A stretch of 64,000 nucleotides of DNA from Lentibacillus kapialis (GCF_014646635.1 NZ_BMNQ01000003.1:1-64000), one strand, 5' to 3'; shown: positions 15,519 to 25,198, counted from the first letter of the stretch. Notes: a model not told the origin generated them from the letters alone. Program-made: numbers and translations.

Positions 15519-16279
15519 AGGAAGTGGTATTCCTAACTATAATATCATTATACATGTATTGTTTTGTTCGTATTATATGACTGTTGAGGAGACAATGTAA
15601 AAAAGTGAGGTTACTTATGTTCACTGCGATTATTGTAAATTTTGAAGATAGGGGGGTGAAAATTTCGAAAGCGAATGGAGGGCTGCCCCGAGGGGCAGCC
15701 CTCCATTCGCTGCTACCCCTCTGCCAGAAAGTGTTCATTTTTATTTAGCGGAAATGGTCTACTTTAGTTTAGCAGTTCCATATGGCATTAATGATTATTA
15801 TTGGCACGAATAATATTTGCAAGATATAAACATAAGGACTAAACATTAAACTCATTAGGCTTCTGGTATTTGGGAAAAAACACATTACGCTTATGTATGT
15901 GACACTTTTAAATGTCACATAAAAGTAACTAGAAAAAATAAATACACGAAATAAAACGAATATACATTCCCTTAGTAATGGGTTAATTCTTTTCCAAACA
16001 CTAGAAAAATATGCAGATAAAACGCCCTGAAAATAAGTCAAGTACGGGCAGCATGATGTAAACAAAATTCATTCAAGATGTGTGATTCAGGGGGGTAACT
16101 ACCTTCATATGCCACTGCTTTCTCTCAAGTTATCTAACGATGTGTGATTTTAGAGTCTTTAATATTATAGTCACCATGCTTGCTTTTCTAAAGTATTAAC
16201 TAATGACCACAACAAATGTAGTGACCACGCAAATGACCACACATTAAACAATTAAGAACAAACGTTTGCAATGCATCAA
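15519..16279. other. Long gene-poor region between crtQ and dps
   Basis: Apart from the palindrome, about 760 bases hold no convincing gene. The sequence is AT-rich. GATGTGTGATT occurs twice, at 16077-16087 and 16139-16149. The heptamer TGACCAC occurs three times at 16204-16210, 16222-16228 and 16234-16240, just before the dps promoter. A minus-strand frame at 15769-16065 has hydrophobic stretches but no ribosome binding site. The region may be the scar of a past insertion or deletion. Confidence 0.5.
15670..15711. repeat. Perfect 42-base palindrome (20 + 2 + 20)
   Basis: The left arm (15670-15689, beginning AGCGAATGGAGGG) is exactly complementary to the right arm (15692-15711), with GA at the centre. 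Weaker flanking complementarity (a G run at 15651-15656 against ACCCCT at 15715-15720) could extend the structure. Neither side has a good T run. It lies 150 bases after crtQ and may end or stabilise the operon transcript. Confidence 0.8.
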
Positions 16280-16308
16280 TTGTGACATATCATAATTTGT
16301 TATATAAT
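16280..16308 (+). promoter_or_regulatory. Probable dps promoter
   Basis: TTGTGA at 16280-16285 and TATAAT at 16303-16308 are separated by 17 bases. The three TGACCAC copies end 40 bases upstream of the -35 box, a distance suited to an activator. A second TATAAT lies at about 16371 in the leader. Confidence 0.5.
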
Positions 16309-16421
16309 TGCATGCAGAACAACATATCAAAAATAGACAAAAATGGTAACAATCAAACGGGTCATGTAAATGTATAATTTAAGTACACTTCGTAAAAACT
16401 AGCGGGTGTGAGGTGTTGACC

Positions 16422-16871
16422 GTGGATAATCAAAAACTTATCAATTTCTTAAATCAGCTGTTATCCAATTATTTTGTCATGTATGTAAAATTGCATCGTT
16501 ATCACTGGTTTATACAAGGCAGGCATTTCTTTCAATTACATGATGTATTTGAAGATATGTATAACACTGTTGCCGATGATTTGGATGAAATTGCGGAAAG
16601 GGTATTAATGATTGACGGCAAGCCGCTGGCAACAATGGCGAAGTATATGAAAGTAACAACGCTTGTGGAAGCAACGGCTGATGATAAAGAAGATGAAATA
16701 ACTGCCCAACTAACCAAAGATTATCAACAAATAGTAACGGAAATAAAAGGGGATGGAATTCCTCTTGCAGCCGACAATCATGATGAGCCGACAGTCGATT
16801 TGCTTGTAACCTTACAAGGAAAACTCGAAAAATACATTTGGATGCTGTCTGCATATCGAGCGTATGAATAA
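16422..16871 (+). CDS. dps: Dps family DNA-binding ferritin-like protein
   Basis: The product has about 149 residues. Dps forms 12-subunit shells that oxidise and store iron with hydrogen peroxide and protect DNA. The inter-subunit ferroxidase residues are visible in KLHRYHWFIQGRHFFQLHD and FEDMYNTVADDLDEIAER (histidine, aspartate and glutamate ligands within residues 28-65). GTG 16422 is preferred since GAGGTG lies six to seven bases upstream; GTG 16413 and TTG 16416 overlap that site. It stands alone behind a long regulatory region, 20 bases ahead of miaA, with which it may be partly cotranscribed. Confidence 0.9.
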   Translation: MDNQKLINFLNQLLSNYFVMYVKLHRYHWFIQGRHFFQLHDVFEDMYNTVADDLDEIAERVLMIDGKPLATMAKYMKVTTLVEATADDKEDEITAQLTKDYQQIVTEIKGDGIPLAADNHDEPTVDLLVTLQGKLEKYIWMLSAYRAYE

Positions 16872-16891
16872 CGTTAAATAGGGGAATGCTG

Positions 16892-17818
16892 ATGAAACAA
16901 AAAGTCATATCAATTGTAGGACCAACTGCTGTAGGTAAAACCCGGCTAAGCATCAAGATTGCCAGCCGTTTCGGAGGAGAGATCATCAGCGGGGATTCCA
17001 TGCAAGTATACAAAGGACTTGATATTGGAACGGCAAAGATTACCCATGAAGAGAAACAAGGGGTCCCGCATCATATGATTGATATTAAATATCCCGATGA
17101 ACCTTTTTCGGTAGCTGACTATCAAAAAAATGTCCAGCATTATATAAATGAAATAGATTCACGCGGGAAGTGGCCGATTATAGCAGGCGGAAGTGGTTTG
17201 TATATCCAGGCAGCATTATATGATTATCAATTCTCCAAACAGCGGAGGGATGTGCATGTAACCAAGCAAATGGAGCGCGAACTTAATGAGAAGGGTGCCG
17301 CTCTCATGCATAAACGTTTAAAAGAGATGGATCCTGATCAAGCTGCAAAAATCCATCCGAACAATCACCGGCGGCTCATCCGCGCGTTGGAAATCTATGA
17401 AACAACCGGGGTAACGATGTCCGAATATCAAAAAAACCAATTAGGAAATTCATCATATCACCCCATTTTTATCGGTTTGGAGATGGATCGAGATCTTTTA
17501 TACGAACGAATCAATAACCGAGTTGATCATATGTTGGAAGAGGGACTCCTGGAAGAGGTCAAATTACTTTATAAACAAGGCTATGAAGATAATCAGGCGA
17601 TGCGCGGTATCGGGTACAAAGAATTTATTCCTTATTTTAAAGGTGAGCAGTCATTCGAAGACACAGTCAATATTCTGAAACGAAATTCCAGACGCTTTGC
17701 AAAGCGGCAATATACGTGGTTTAAAAATAAAATGAATGTCACGTGGTATTCGGTTACACCTGAGACTAGCGAGGCAGTATTTAAAAATATTTTAACTGAC
17801 TTAGCAGGAATGTTGTGA
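16892..17818 (+). CDS. miaA: MiaA, tRNA dimethylallyltransferase
   Basis: The 308-residue enzyme transfers a dimethylallyl group to A37 of tRNAs reading UNN codons. The P-loop GPTAVGKT is at residues 10-17. Further signatures are ISGDSMQVYKGLDIGTAK, the DIKYPDEPFSVADY segment and RNSRRFAKRQYTWFKN near the C-terminus. ATG 16892 fits the AGGGGA site better than ATG 16886, which almost abuts it. The order miaA-hfq is conserved in Bacillaceae. Confidence 0.97.
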   Translation: MKQKVISIVGPTAVGKTRLSIKIASRFGGEIISGDSMQVYKGLDIGTAKITHEEKQGVPHHMIDIKYPDEPFSVADYQKNVQHYINEIDSRGKWPIIAGGSGLYIQAALYDYQFSKQRRDVHVTKQMERELNEKGAALMHKRLKEMDPDQAAKIHPNNHRRLIRALEIYETTGVTMSEYQKNQLGNSSYHPIFIGLEMDRDLLYERINNRVDHMLEEGLLEEVKLLYKQGYEDNQAMRGIGYKEFIPYFKGEQSFEDTVNILKRNSRRFAKRQYTWFKNKMNVTWYSVTPETSEAVFKNILTDLAGML

Positions 17819-17865
17819 AAAATATAGAAGTATATACATACAGATAGAAAAGAGGAGGAAGTAGA

Positions 17866-18090
17866 ATGGCACAGTCGGTAAACATTCAGGACCAATACTT
17901 AAATAAACTTAGAAAGGATCATGTTTCGGTAACCATATTTTTAACGAATGGTTTTCAACTGCGGGGAATCGTTAAGGCATTTGATAATTTCACGGTATTG
18001 ATTGAAACAGATGGGAAACAACAACTGATATTTAAGCATGCTATCTCCACATTTGCCCCAGTGAAAAATTTGTCATTGGATAAGGAATAA
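17866..18090 (+). CDS. hfq: Hfq, RNA chaperone
   Basis: This 74-residue protein has the Sm1 motif ([23 protein letters not shown] in part) and the Sm2-type [11 protein letters not shown] sequence. It forms hexameric rings that bind small RNAs and A-rich sequences. GAGGAGG precedes ATG 17866. It follows miaA by 47 bases as in B. subtilis and ends upstream of an inverted copy of the dispersed hairpin repeat and a terminator. Confidence 0.97.
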   Translation: MAQSVNIQDQYLNKLRKDHVSVTIFLTNGFQLRGIVKAFDNFTVLIETDGKQQLIFKHAISTFAPVKNLSLDKE

Positions 18091-18100
18091 CATAAAGGTT

Positions 18101-18185
18101 TTAGAAAAACTCAGGGCTAGTCTTGCCTTATAGTGAGTGCTGACGTTTTTTATAAGATCATCCATCATTTATACTTTCTGACGTT
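18101..18185 (-). repeat. Dispersed hairpin repeat, copy A (minus orientation)
   Basis: Read on the minus strand it starts AACGTCAGAAAGTATAAATG, continues with GATGGATGATCTTATAA and a TATAAG core, and ends GAGTTTTTCTA. The same order is found in copies at 19291, 23465, 35783 and 35866. The terminal hairpin is weaker than in the copies after citB. Confidence 0.75.
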
Positions 18186-18189
18186 GTCA

Positions 18190-18221
18190 TAAAACGGACG
18201 CCTTCGGGCGCCCGTTTTATT
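18190..18221 (+). terminator. Terminator after hfq
   Basis: AAAACGGACGCC and GGCGCCCGTTTT pair around a UUCG tetraloop with one mismatch, ending in TTTTATT. It closes the miaA-hfq transcript and could act on both strands. Confidence 0.8.
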
Positions 18222-18301
18222 CTGTTAGAGATCCTACTATGTGGGCGTTTATCACACCTTCTTTTTTAGCGCGTATACTATCGTGACGAAGGAGTGATCA
18301 T

Positions 18302-19225
18302 GTGGAAACGCAAAAACATCGAAACAAAACCGGGCAAATTAATATTGTACTGCAGGATAAACAGCATAATGCAACACGTAATGAAGACAAACAGAAATTT
18401 ACTGAGAATAATACGTTTTCGCACATTGATGCCGAATTTTCTTCATTTATAGGGATGAAACGATTAAAGCGAACCATTAAGGAAATCTATGCCACAATTG
18501 TTATTAACGAAAAGCGGAGAGAGTTCGGTTTATCCGGTACAAAGCAAGTACTGCATATGTTGTTTAAAGGCAATCCCGGAACCGGTAAAACGACGGTGGC
18601 CCGCCAACTTGCCAAGATGTATTTTGATATGAATCTTCTCTCGAAAGGACATTTTATTGAAGCGGAACGAGCCGATCTGGTCGGTGAATATATTGGGCAA
18701 ACCGCACAAAAAACACGGGGTGTCATTCAAAAAGCGAAAGGAGGCATTTTATTTATTGATGAAGCATACTCCCTGGCCCGTGGCGGCGAAAAGGATTTCG
18801 GGAAAGAGGCAATTGATACATTGGTAAAGCACATGGAAGACAGTCATAATGATTTTGTACTGATATTGGCCGGATATCCATATGAAATGGAGCGCTTTTT
18901 GACACTGAACCCCGGCTTGAAATCCAGATTTCCATTTATACTGGACTTTCAGGATTATGATACAGCCCAACTTATAAAGATTGCCCAACAAATGGTTCAG
19001 AGCAGAGAATATGAATTGACAAAAGAAGCTGAATGGAAGCTGCGGACACATTTATATAAAGAAAAGCGCCAAATGCAGTACAATTTTTCAAATGCCCGTT
19101 ATATTCGCAATGTTGTTGAGCAATCCATCCGACTTCATGCCATGAGGTTATTAAGCAAGGAAACTTTTTCAGTTAACGATTTGATCTACTTAACTGCTGA
19201 GGATTTGTGTCTTGATATTGAATGA
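18302..19225 (+). CDS. spoVK: SpoVK, stage V sporulation AAA ATPase
   Basis: This 307-residue AAA protein of the CbbX/SpoVK group is required for spore maturation in B. subtilis. It has Walker A GNPGTGKT at residues 90-97, Walker B GGILFIDEAYSL, a sensor region with ILAGYPYEMERFL and the arginine finger in LNPGLKSRF. GTG 18302 follows AAGGAGTG. The ATG at 18300 is in another frame. Synteny with hfq upstream and hflX downstream supports the name. Confidence 0.93.
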   Translation: METQKHRNKTGQINIVLQDKQHNATRNEDKQKFTENNTFSHIDAEFSSFIGMKRLKRTIKEIYATIVINEKRREFGLSGTKQVLHMLFKGNPGTGKTTVARQLAKMYFDMNLLSKGHFIEAERADLVGEYIGQTAQKTRGVIQKAKGGILFIDEAYSLARGGEKDFGKEAIDTLVKHMEDSHNDFVLILAGYPYEMERFLTLNPGLKSRFPFILDFQDYDTAQLIKIAQQMVQSREYELTKEAEWKLRTHLYKEKRQMQYNFSNARYIRNVVEQSIRLHAMRLLSKETFSVNDLIYLTAEDLCLDIE

Positions 19226-19290
19226 GATGGAATTGTAGTGAGAATTGTTCTTTGCTATGATATATACAACTATACAATTTGTTAGTTAAT

Positions 19291-19375
19291 AACGTTAGAA
19301 AATATAAATGATGGATGACCTTATAAGAAAATCTCCGGCACCTGCTATAAGATAAGGCGCATGCCGAGTTTTTCT
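19291..19375 (+). repeat. Dispersed hairpin repeat, copy B
   Basis: It starts AACGTTAGAAAATATAAATG, followed by GATGGATGACCTTATAAG, a partly paired CCGGCACCTGC / GCGCATGCCG arm set around TATAAG, and GAGTTTTTCT. It ends 28 bases before the hflX start, so the T tract may be read through or attenuate hflX. Confidence 0.8.
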
Positions 19376-19403
19376 CAGAATGGTTACAGGAAGAGGTTTT
19401 GAC

Positions 19404-20645
19404 ATGCCGGAAAGGATAATAGCAATAGCTGTAAAAAAGCGTGGAAGCGATGATAGACGTTTTGCATCATCCCTTGATGAACTGAAGTCCCTTTCCAGCA
19501 CGGCAGGGGGTTCTGTTGAAAAAGTGATCACCCAAAATCGGCAGCGGATTCACCCTGCCTTCTATATCGGTGAAGGGAAAGTGGAAGAAATTCGTGAAAC
19601 AGCAGAAGAACTGGAAGCTGATATGATTATCTCAAACGATGAATTGTCACCCGGGCAATTGCGTAATCTAACTAATCACATTGGTATTCAGGTCATTGAT
19701 CGAAGCCAGTTGATTTTGGACATCTTCGCTAAACGTGCTCAGACAAAAGAGGGGAAATTACAGGTTGAGCTTGCCCAGCTGGAATACACGTTGCCAAGGC
19801 TCCGGGGGCGCGGTGAAGAAATGTCACGTCTCGGCGCAGGTATAGGAACCCGCGGTCCCGGGGAGACAAAGCTCGAAACGGATCAGCGCCACATAAGAAG
19901 TCGGATTGATGATATTAAAAAACAATTGAAACAAGTCGTACGACAGCGGGAGCAGTACCGCAAGCGCCGTAAAACAAATGATGTTTTTCAAGTTGCCATT
20001 GTGGGTTACACGAATGCTGGCAAATCAACATTGTTTAATCATCTGACACAAAGCGATGCGCTTGTCGAGGATCAGTTATTTGCCACATTGGATCCACTCA
20101 CGCGCAAAATTCAGCTGCCATCGGGTTTTCGGACGTTGGCAACAGACACAGTAGGATTTATTCAAGATCTGCCGACTTCATTGATAGCAGCATTCAGATC
20201 AACGCTTGAAGAAGTGACCGAAGCAGATTACATCCTGCATGTGGTTGATGCATCAAACCCTGATTTTGATTTAGAGCAGCAGCAGGAAACTGTGAATAGT
20301 TTGCTTCATGATTTGGACGCAGATACAATCCCGCAGCTCATGGTGTATAATAAAAAAGACCTTATTGATGATGATTTTATACCGATGTATCATCCCAATA
20401 TTTTCATCAGCGCACTTGAGCCATCAGACATCCACCGGCTGCTGAGAAAGTTGGAACAAACGTTGAAGGATGAATGGGACTGGTATACCGTATTTCTGAA
20501 TCCGGACCAGGGGAAATTGTTGCACCGGCTGGAGCAGGAGACAATTGTTACCGAACGTTTTTTTCAGGAAAATGAAAATATATATTCGGTCAGCGGGTAT
20601 ATGCGACAAAATCATCCTTTGAAAAGTTTATTGAAGGGACACTAA
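19404..20645 (+). CDS. hflX: HflX, ribosome-associated GTPase
   Basis: The 413-residue GTPase splits or rescues stalled 70S ribosomes under stress in other bacteria. It has the N-terminal HflX domain, the RGRGEEMSRLGAGIGTRGPGE linker region (about residues 135-160) and the G domain with GYTNAGKST, DTVGFIQDLP and NKKD. ATG 19404 is chosen as GGAAGAGG lies about ten bases upstream and the longer frame from 19380 has none. It is followed within eight bases by the ynbB homologue, as in B. subtilis. Confidence 0.95.
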   Translation: MPERIIAIAVKKRGSDDRRFASSLDELKSLSSTAGGSVEKVITQNRQRIHPAFYIGEGKVEEIRETAEELEADMIISNDELSPGQLRNLTNHIGIQVIDRSQLILDIFAKRAQTKEGKLQVELAQLEYTLPRLRGRGEEMSRLGAGIGTRGPGETKLETDQRHIRSRIDDIKKQLKQVVRQREQYRKRRKTNDVFQVAIVGYTNAGKSTLFNHLTQSDALVEDQLFATLDPLTRKIQLPSGFRTLATDTVGFIQDLPTSLIAAFRSTLEEVTEADYILHVVDASNPDFDLEQQQETVNSLLHDLDADTIPQLMVYNKKDLIDDDFIPMYHPNIFISALEPSDIHRLLRKLEQTLKDEWDWYTVFLNPDQGKLLHRLEQETIVTERFFQENENIYSVSGYMRQNHPLKSLLKGH

Positions 20646-20652
20646 GATACTG

Positions 20653-21900
20653 ATGTTAAACAAGTTCATAACACAAGCAGAACAAGACTGTAAGCAGCAA
20701 TTCACAAGCATTTCATCGGTAACCGAAAGAAATCAGAAGCGGGTGCTTGATGCCTTTAAATCCTGTCGTGTCAGTGATACGCATTTTAATTCGACCACCG
20801 GTTATGGGTATGATGATTTAGGAAGAGAAAAATTGGAAAAGGTTTATGCTGAAGTTTTTGGAGGAGAAGATGCACTTGTCAGGCCGCAGATTGTATCCGG
20901 AACACATGCTATATCAACCACGCTATTCGGTCTGTTGCGGCCCGGTGACGAATTATTGTATATAACCGGCAAACCCTATGATACCTTAGAATCCGTTATT
21001 GGTATAAACGGTGACCATAGCGGTTCATTAGCCAATTTTCATATTACATATAATCAGGTCGATTTAAGAGATGATGGGACGGTTGATTATCCGGGAATCA
21101 GACAAAAGTTGTCAACAAAAACAAAAGTGGTAGGCATCCAGCGTTCAAAAGGTTATGATGACAGACCCTCTATTTCAATCAGTGAAATAGAGGAAATGGT
21201 TCGTTGTGTAAAGTCGATCAATACGCACGCTATTATTTTCGTTGATAATTGCTACGGTGAATTCGCTGAGGAACGCGAACCGTTGCATGTGGGTGCAGAT
21301 ATTATTGCGGGATCACTTATAAAAAACCCGGGTGGCGGGATTGTCCGTGCAGGTGGATATATTGTGGGGAAAGAACCGTATGTTAAACAATGTGCCAATC
21401 GTCTGACAGCACCAGGACTTGGAAAAGAAACCGGGGCGACATTTAATACATTACAAGAGATGTTTCAGGGGCTCTTTATGGCACCGCATATTGTTGGAGA
21501 AGCGCTGAAGGGTGCTGTTTTAACCGCTAGATTTTTGGATTTGACAGGATTTCGGACAAGCCCGGATTATCAAGCGTTTCGGACAGATCTAATTCAGACG
21601 GTGACCTTTAATGATCCGGAAAAAATGATTGCTTTTTGCCAGGCAATTCAACATAATTCACCGATTAATGCTTTTGTTACGCCGTATCCGGGTGAAATGC
21701 CCGGCTACCAGGATGACGTGATTATGGCCGCCGGCACGTTTATACAAGGAGCTAGTCTTGAATTGACTGCTGATGGGCCGATCAAGGAACCTTATACGGC
21801 GTTTATACAGGGAGGTTTAACATACGCCCATGTAAAAATTGCACTTGAAAAAGCAATTGATGATCTGATTGCAAAAGAGTTGGTATCTTTTACAAGCTGA
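20653..21900 (+). CDS. ynbB: YnbB-type PLP-dependent methionine gamma-lyase family protein
   Basis: The 415-residue protein belongs to the fold-type I aminotransferase-like family once called aluminium resistance protein. The PLP-binding lysine is in GSLIKNPGGGIVRAGGYI. FVDNCYGEFAEEREP supplies the cofactor aspartate region. The physiological substrate is not established. It lies between hflX and glnA as in B. subtilis. The gene ends at 21900 and no glnR follows, although glnR normally stands here. Confidence 0.9.
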   Translation: MLNKFITQAEQDCKQQFTSISSVTERNQKRVLDAFKSCRVSDTHFNSTTGYGYDDLGREKLEKVYAEVFGGEDALVRPQIVSGTHAISTTLFGLLRPGDELLYITGKPYDTLESVIGINGDHSGSLANFHITYNQVDLRDDGTVDYPGIRQKLSTKTKVVGIQRSKGYDDRPSISISEIEEMVRCVKSINTHAIIFVDNCYGEFAEEREPLHVGADIIAGSLIKNPGGGIVRAGGYIVGKEPYVKQCANRLTAPGLGKETGATFNTLQEMFQGLFMAPHIVGEALKGAVLTARFLDLTGFRTSPDYQAFRTDLIQTVTFNDPEKMIAFCQAIQHNSPINAFVTPYPGEMPGYQDDVIMAAGTFIQGASLELTADGPIKEPYTAFIQGGLTYAHVKIALEKAIDDLIAKELVSFTS

Positions 21901-22020
21901 GTTTTGTTAAATTGGGGTAATATTATAACTTTACATAGACTGCCGATATCTCTAATATAGAAACGTAAGGTTTATGTTGATCTTTTGACGTGCAGCTAAA
22001 ATGATTTAGGAGGAAATTAG

Positions 22021-23358
22021 ATGGTATCAGGGTTAACGAGAGAACATATTATGAAACGAATTGACGAGGAAAATGTCCGGTTCATCCGTCTTCAATTTAC
22101 CGACATGCTCGGAAACATTAAAAATGTTGAAATTCCGCTCAGTCAGTTGGATAAAGCATTGGACAACAAAATGATGTTCGATGGTTCATCCATTGAAGGA
22201 TTTGTCCGTATAGAAGAGTCTGACATGTATCTGCATCCTGATCTGGATTCATTTGTAGTATTTCCATGGACCTCTGAAAAAGGAAAAGTAGCCCGGTTTA
22301 TTTGTGATATTTATAATCCGGATGGAACCCCTTTTGCAGGATGCCCGCGTTACAATTTAAAACGAAAGCTTCAGCAAATGGAAGAACTCGGTTTTGACGC
22401 GTTCAATATAGGGACAGAGCCGGAATTCTTTTTGTTTAAACTGGATGAGAAGGGTCAGCCGTCAATGGAGCTGAATGATCGCGGGGGTTATTTTGATCTG
22501 GCACCGACAGACTTAGGTGAGAACTGCCGCCGGGATATTGTTCTGGAATTGGAAGAAATGGGATTTGAAATAGAAGCTTCACATCATGAGGGGGCACCAG
22601 GGCAGCATGAGATAGATTTCAAATATTCAGATGCAGTCAAGCATGCCGACGATATTCAAACATTCAAATTGGTGGTCAGGACGATTGCCAGAAAACATAA
22701 TTTGCATGCAACCTTTATGCCAAAACCACTCTTTGGGGTTAATGGTTCCGGCATGCACGTCAATATGTCTCTATTCAGGAATGGCGAAAATGCGTTTTTT
22801 GATAAAGATGGCGATATGCAGTTAAGTGATGTGGCGTATCAATTCACTGCTGGGATAATTAAACATGCTACGAGTTTCACAGCCGTTACGAATCCGACGG
22901 TTAATTCATATAAGCGGCTGGTTCCAGGTTATGAAGCACCATGCTATGTAGCGTGGTCCGGTACAAACCGCAGTCCGCTTGTCCGTATTCCATATTCCCG
23001 CGGATTAAGCACCCGGATTGAAGTTCGAAGTGTCGACCCTGCTGCCAACCCATATATGGCGATGTCAGTGTTGCTTGCCAGCGGACTGGATGGTGTTGAA
23101 AATAAGTTGACCCCGCCTGAATCGGTTGATCAGAACATATACGATATGGATAAAAAGGAACGTAAAAATAACGGTGTGATGGATTTACCTTCAACATTGA
23201 TGAACGCCTTGCTGGAAATGCAGAAAGATGAAACGGTGGTTGAAGCACTGGGTGAACATCTATATGAGCATTTTGTGGAAGCAAAAACGATTGAATGGGA
23301 TATGTTCAGAACGACTGTTCATCCATGGGAAAGAGAGCAGTATTTGACTACGTATTAA
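22021..23358 (+). CDS. glnA: GlnA, glutamine synthetase type I
   Basis: The 445-residue enzyme makes glutamine from glutamate, ammonia and ATP. Signatures are [17 protein letters not shown], the ATP-site region [16 protein letters not shown] and [13 protein letters not shown]. The length fits the Gram-positive GSI-alpha form, which is controlled by feedback and by binding GlnR/TnrA rather than adenylylation. GGAGGAA precedes ATG 22021. Only 120 bases separate it from ynbB. No full TGTNA-N7-TNACA GlnR/TnrA site was found there by eye. Confidence 0.97.
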   Translation: MVSGLTREHIMKRIDEENVRFIRLQFTDMLGNIKNVEIPLSQLDKALDNKMMFDGSSIEGFVRIEESDMYLHPDLDSFVVFPWTSEKGKVARFICDIYNPDGTPFAGCPRYNLKRKLQQMEELGFDAFNIGTEPEFFLFKLDEKGQPSMELNDRGGYFDLAPTDLGENCRRDIVLELEEMGFEIEASHHEGAPGQHEIDFKYSDAVKHADDIQTFKLVVRTIARKHNLHATFMPKPLFGVNGSGMHVNMSLFRNGENAFFDKDGDMQLSDVAYQFTAGIIKHATSFTAVTNPTVNSYKRLVPGYEAPCYVAWSGTNRSPLVRIPYSRGLSTRIEVRSVDPAANPYMAMSVLLASGLDGVENKLTPPESVDQNIYDMDKKERKNNGVMDLPSTLMNALLEMQKDETVVEALGEHLYEHFVEAKTIEWDMFRTTVHPWEREQYLTTY

Positions 23359-23426
23359 AAAGACTATTAGAGAATTTATAATTATGGGGATGTTTCGTGG
23401 GTCAACAGCGATATTTTGTATTTAGA

Positions 23427-23462
23427 ATGCCGCTCAAAGTTCAAATTTGGGCGGTATTTTTT
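23427..23462 (+). terminator. glnA terminator
   Basis: ATGCCGCTCAAA (23427-23438) pairs with TTTGGGCGGTAT (23446-23457) with one mispair and one G-T wobble, followed by TTTTTT. It lies 70 bases after glnA. Confidence 0.8.
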
Positions 23463-23464
23463 AT

Positions 23465-23564
23465 AACGTCAGAAAGTATAAATGATGGATGACCTCATAA
23501 GAAGAATTTCATGACCTGCTATAAGACGAGGCTTTATCATCCTGTCTAAGATGATAAAGCCTCG
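23465..23564 (+). repeat. Dispersed hairpin repeat, copy C, with a strong bidirectional hairpin
   Basis: The left part (AACGTCAGAAAGTATAAATG, then GATGGATGACCTCATAAG and CTATAAGACGAG) matches the dispersed family. The right part is replaced by a perfect 15-base stem: CGAGGCTTTATCATC at 23527-23541 and its complement at 23550-23564, followed by TTTGATT. It separates the convergent glnA and lexA genes and probably terminates both. A fragment of another copy (GGATACTATAAGACGGG) lies at about 23590-23606. Confidence 0.8.
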
Positions 23565-23626
23565 TTTGATTATGCATTTAAAAGTTTTCGGATACTATAA
23601 GACGGGATTGTGCCCTCCTAGTTATT

Positions 23627-24250
23627 CTATTCGACATTACGGTATAAGCCAACCACTTTGCCTAGAATGGTTACACTTTGGTAAATAAGCGGCTCCATCG
23701 TGGCATTCTCAGGTTGGAGGCGAATATGATCGCTTTCTTTAAAGAATCGCTTCACAGTGGCTTCATCTTCGTCGGTCATGCCGACGACGATATCACCATT
23801 TTGTGCTGTATTCTGTTGTTTAACGATAACCATATCCCCATTCAGTATACCTGCTTCAATCATGCTGTCTCCTTCAATCACCAGTACAAATAAATTTTCA
23901 TCAGTACCAGTAACTGAACTTGGCAAAGGTACGAATTCTTCAATATTTTCCACAGCGGTTATGGGAATGCCGGCTGTTACCTTACCGATAACAGGTGCAT
24001 ACCGAGGTTCTTCTCTAGGTATATTGCTTTCTTCCGTCTGGTCTAAGACTTCAATTGCCCTTGGTTTTGTGGGGTCGCGTCTGATAAATCCTTTGCTTTC
24101 CAGACGTGCCAAATGACCATGCACAGTTGAACTAGAAGCAAGTCCCACCGCCAAAGCGATTTCCCGAACTGACGGCGGGTAACCCTTTTCGTCCACTTGC
24201 TCTTTTATATAGTCGAGAATAGCTTCCTGCCGCTTTGAAAGTTTCGTCAT
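23627..24250 (-). CDS. lexA: LexA, SOS repressor
   Basis: The 207-residue repressor has an N-terminal winged helix (about 1-68, [20 protein letters not shown]) and a C-terminal S24 peptidase domain. The self-cleavage bond is A93-G94 in VTAG. The catalytic dyad is S129 in GDSM and K167 in TVKRF. GAGGTG lies eight bases before ATG 24250; TTG 24253 is the only alternative. A LexA box overlaps its own promoter, giving autoregulation. It diverges from the yneA-like small gene, as in B. subtilis. Confidence 0.97.
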   Translation of the reverse strand: MTKLSKRQEAILDYIKEQVDEKGYPPSVREIALAVGLASSSTVHGHLARLESKGFIRRDPTKPRAIEVLDQTEESNIPREEPRYAPVIGKVTAGIPITAVENIEEFVPLPSSVTGTDENLFVLVIEGDSMIEAGILNGDMVIVKQQNTAQNGDIVVGMTDEDEATVKRFFKESDHIRLQPENATMEPLIYQSVTILGKVVGLYRNVE

Positions 24251-24312
24251 CAATTAAGCACCTCGCACATAATATTTATTGATGTAAGTATAGCATGTTT
24301 ATCCCGGTTAAG

Positions 24313-24388
24313 CAAACATTCGTTCGAAAAAATGTTGACAGGATCACCAGTTCGTGTATAATAGTGGACAGATACGAACAATAGTTCT
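24313..24388. promoter_or_regulatory. Divergent lexA / yneA-like promoters with LexA boxes
   Basis: On the minus strand CGAACGAATGTTTG (24313-24326) is a near-perfect LexA box touching the lexA -35 (TTGCTT, 17 bases, TATACT). On the plus strand TTGACA (24335-24340) and TATAAT (24357-24362) with a 16-base spacer form a consensus promoter. A second box, CGAACAATAGTTCT, lies at 24375-24388 just downstream. This is classic SOS control in both directions. Confidence 0.85.
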
Positions 24389-24416
24389 TCTTCGAATATG
24401 GGAAAGGATGATCTGT

Positions 24417-24512
24417 ATGTTTGAAAGAATAACAAAAACTGATATATTCTATTTAATAGCTTTTGCATCTGCATTGATATTTTTATATTTTTCGATGGTT
24501 ACAAGTGGATAA
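24417..24512 (+). CDS. Very short YneA-like SOS-controlled membrane peptide
   Basis: A 31-codon frame starts at ATG 24417 behind AAAGGA at eight bases. It encodes one membrane helix (about residues 9-28, FYLIAFASALIFLYFSMV) and ends almost at once. It stands exactly where B. subtilis has yneA, the SOS cell-division suppressor of about 100 residues, whose membrane anchor is followed by a LysM domain. Here no LysM segment is found in any frame before yneB. The strong LexA-controlled promoter and good ribosome binding site argue that it is expressed. Function as a division inhibitor is inferred; a decayed remnant is the alternative. Confidence 0.6.
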   Translation: MFERITKTDIFYLIAFASALIFLYFSMVTSG

Positions 24513-24519
24513 CATGTAA

Positions 24520-25170
<651 letters not shown>

Positions 25171-25198
25171 ATATGTATAAATTGACGTGTAGTATTAG

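Noticed and set aside
15617-15748. Frame of 43 codons running through the 42-base palindrome
   Set aside because: The codons are dictated by the palindrome, there is no family resemblance, and the ribosome site is weak.
15769-16065. Minus-strand hydrophobic frame in the crtQ-dps gap
   Set aside because: No ribosome binding site or recognisable motif. AT-rich DNA often gives hydrophobic frames. It may be a decayed membrane gene but cannot be supported.
21901-22020. Possible GlnR/TnrA box upstream of glnA
   Set aside because: TGTTA occurs, but the second half-site TNACA is not at the required spacing.
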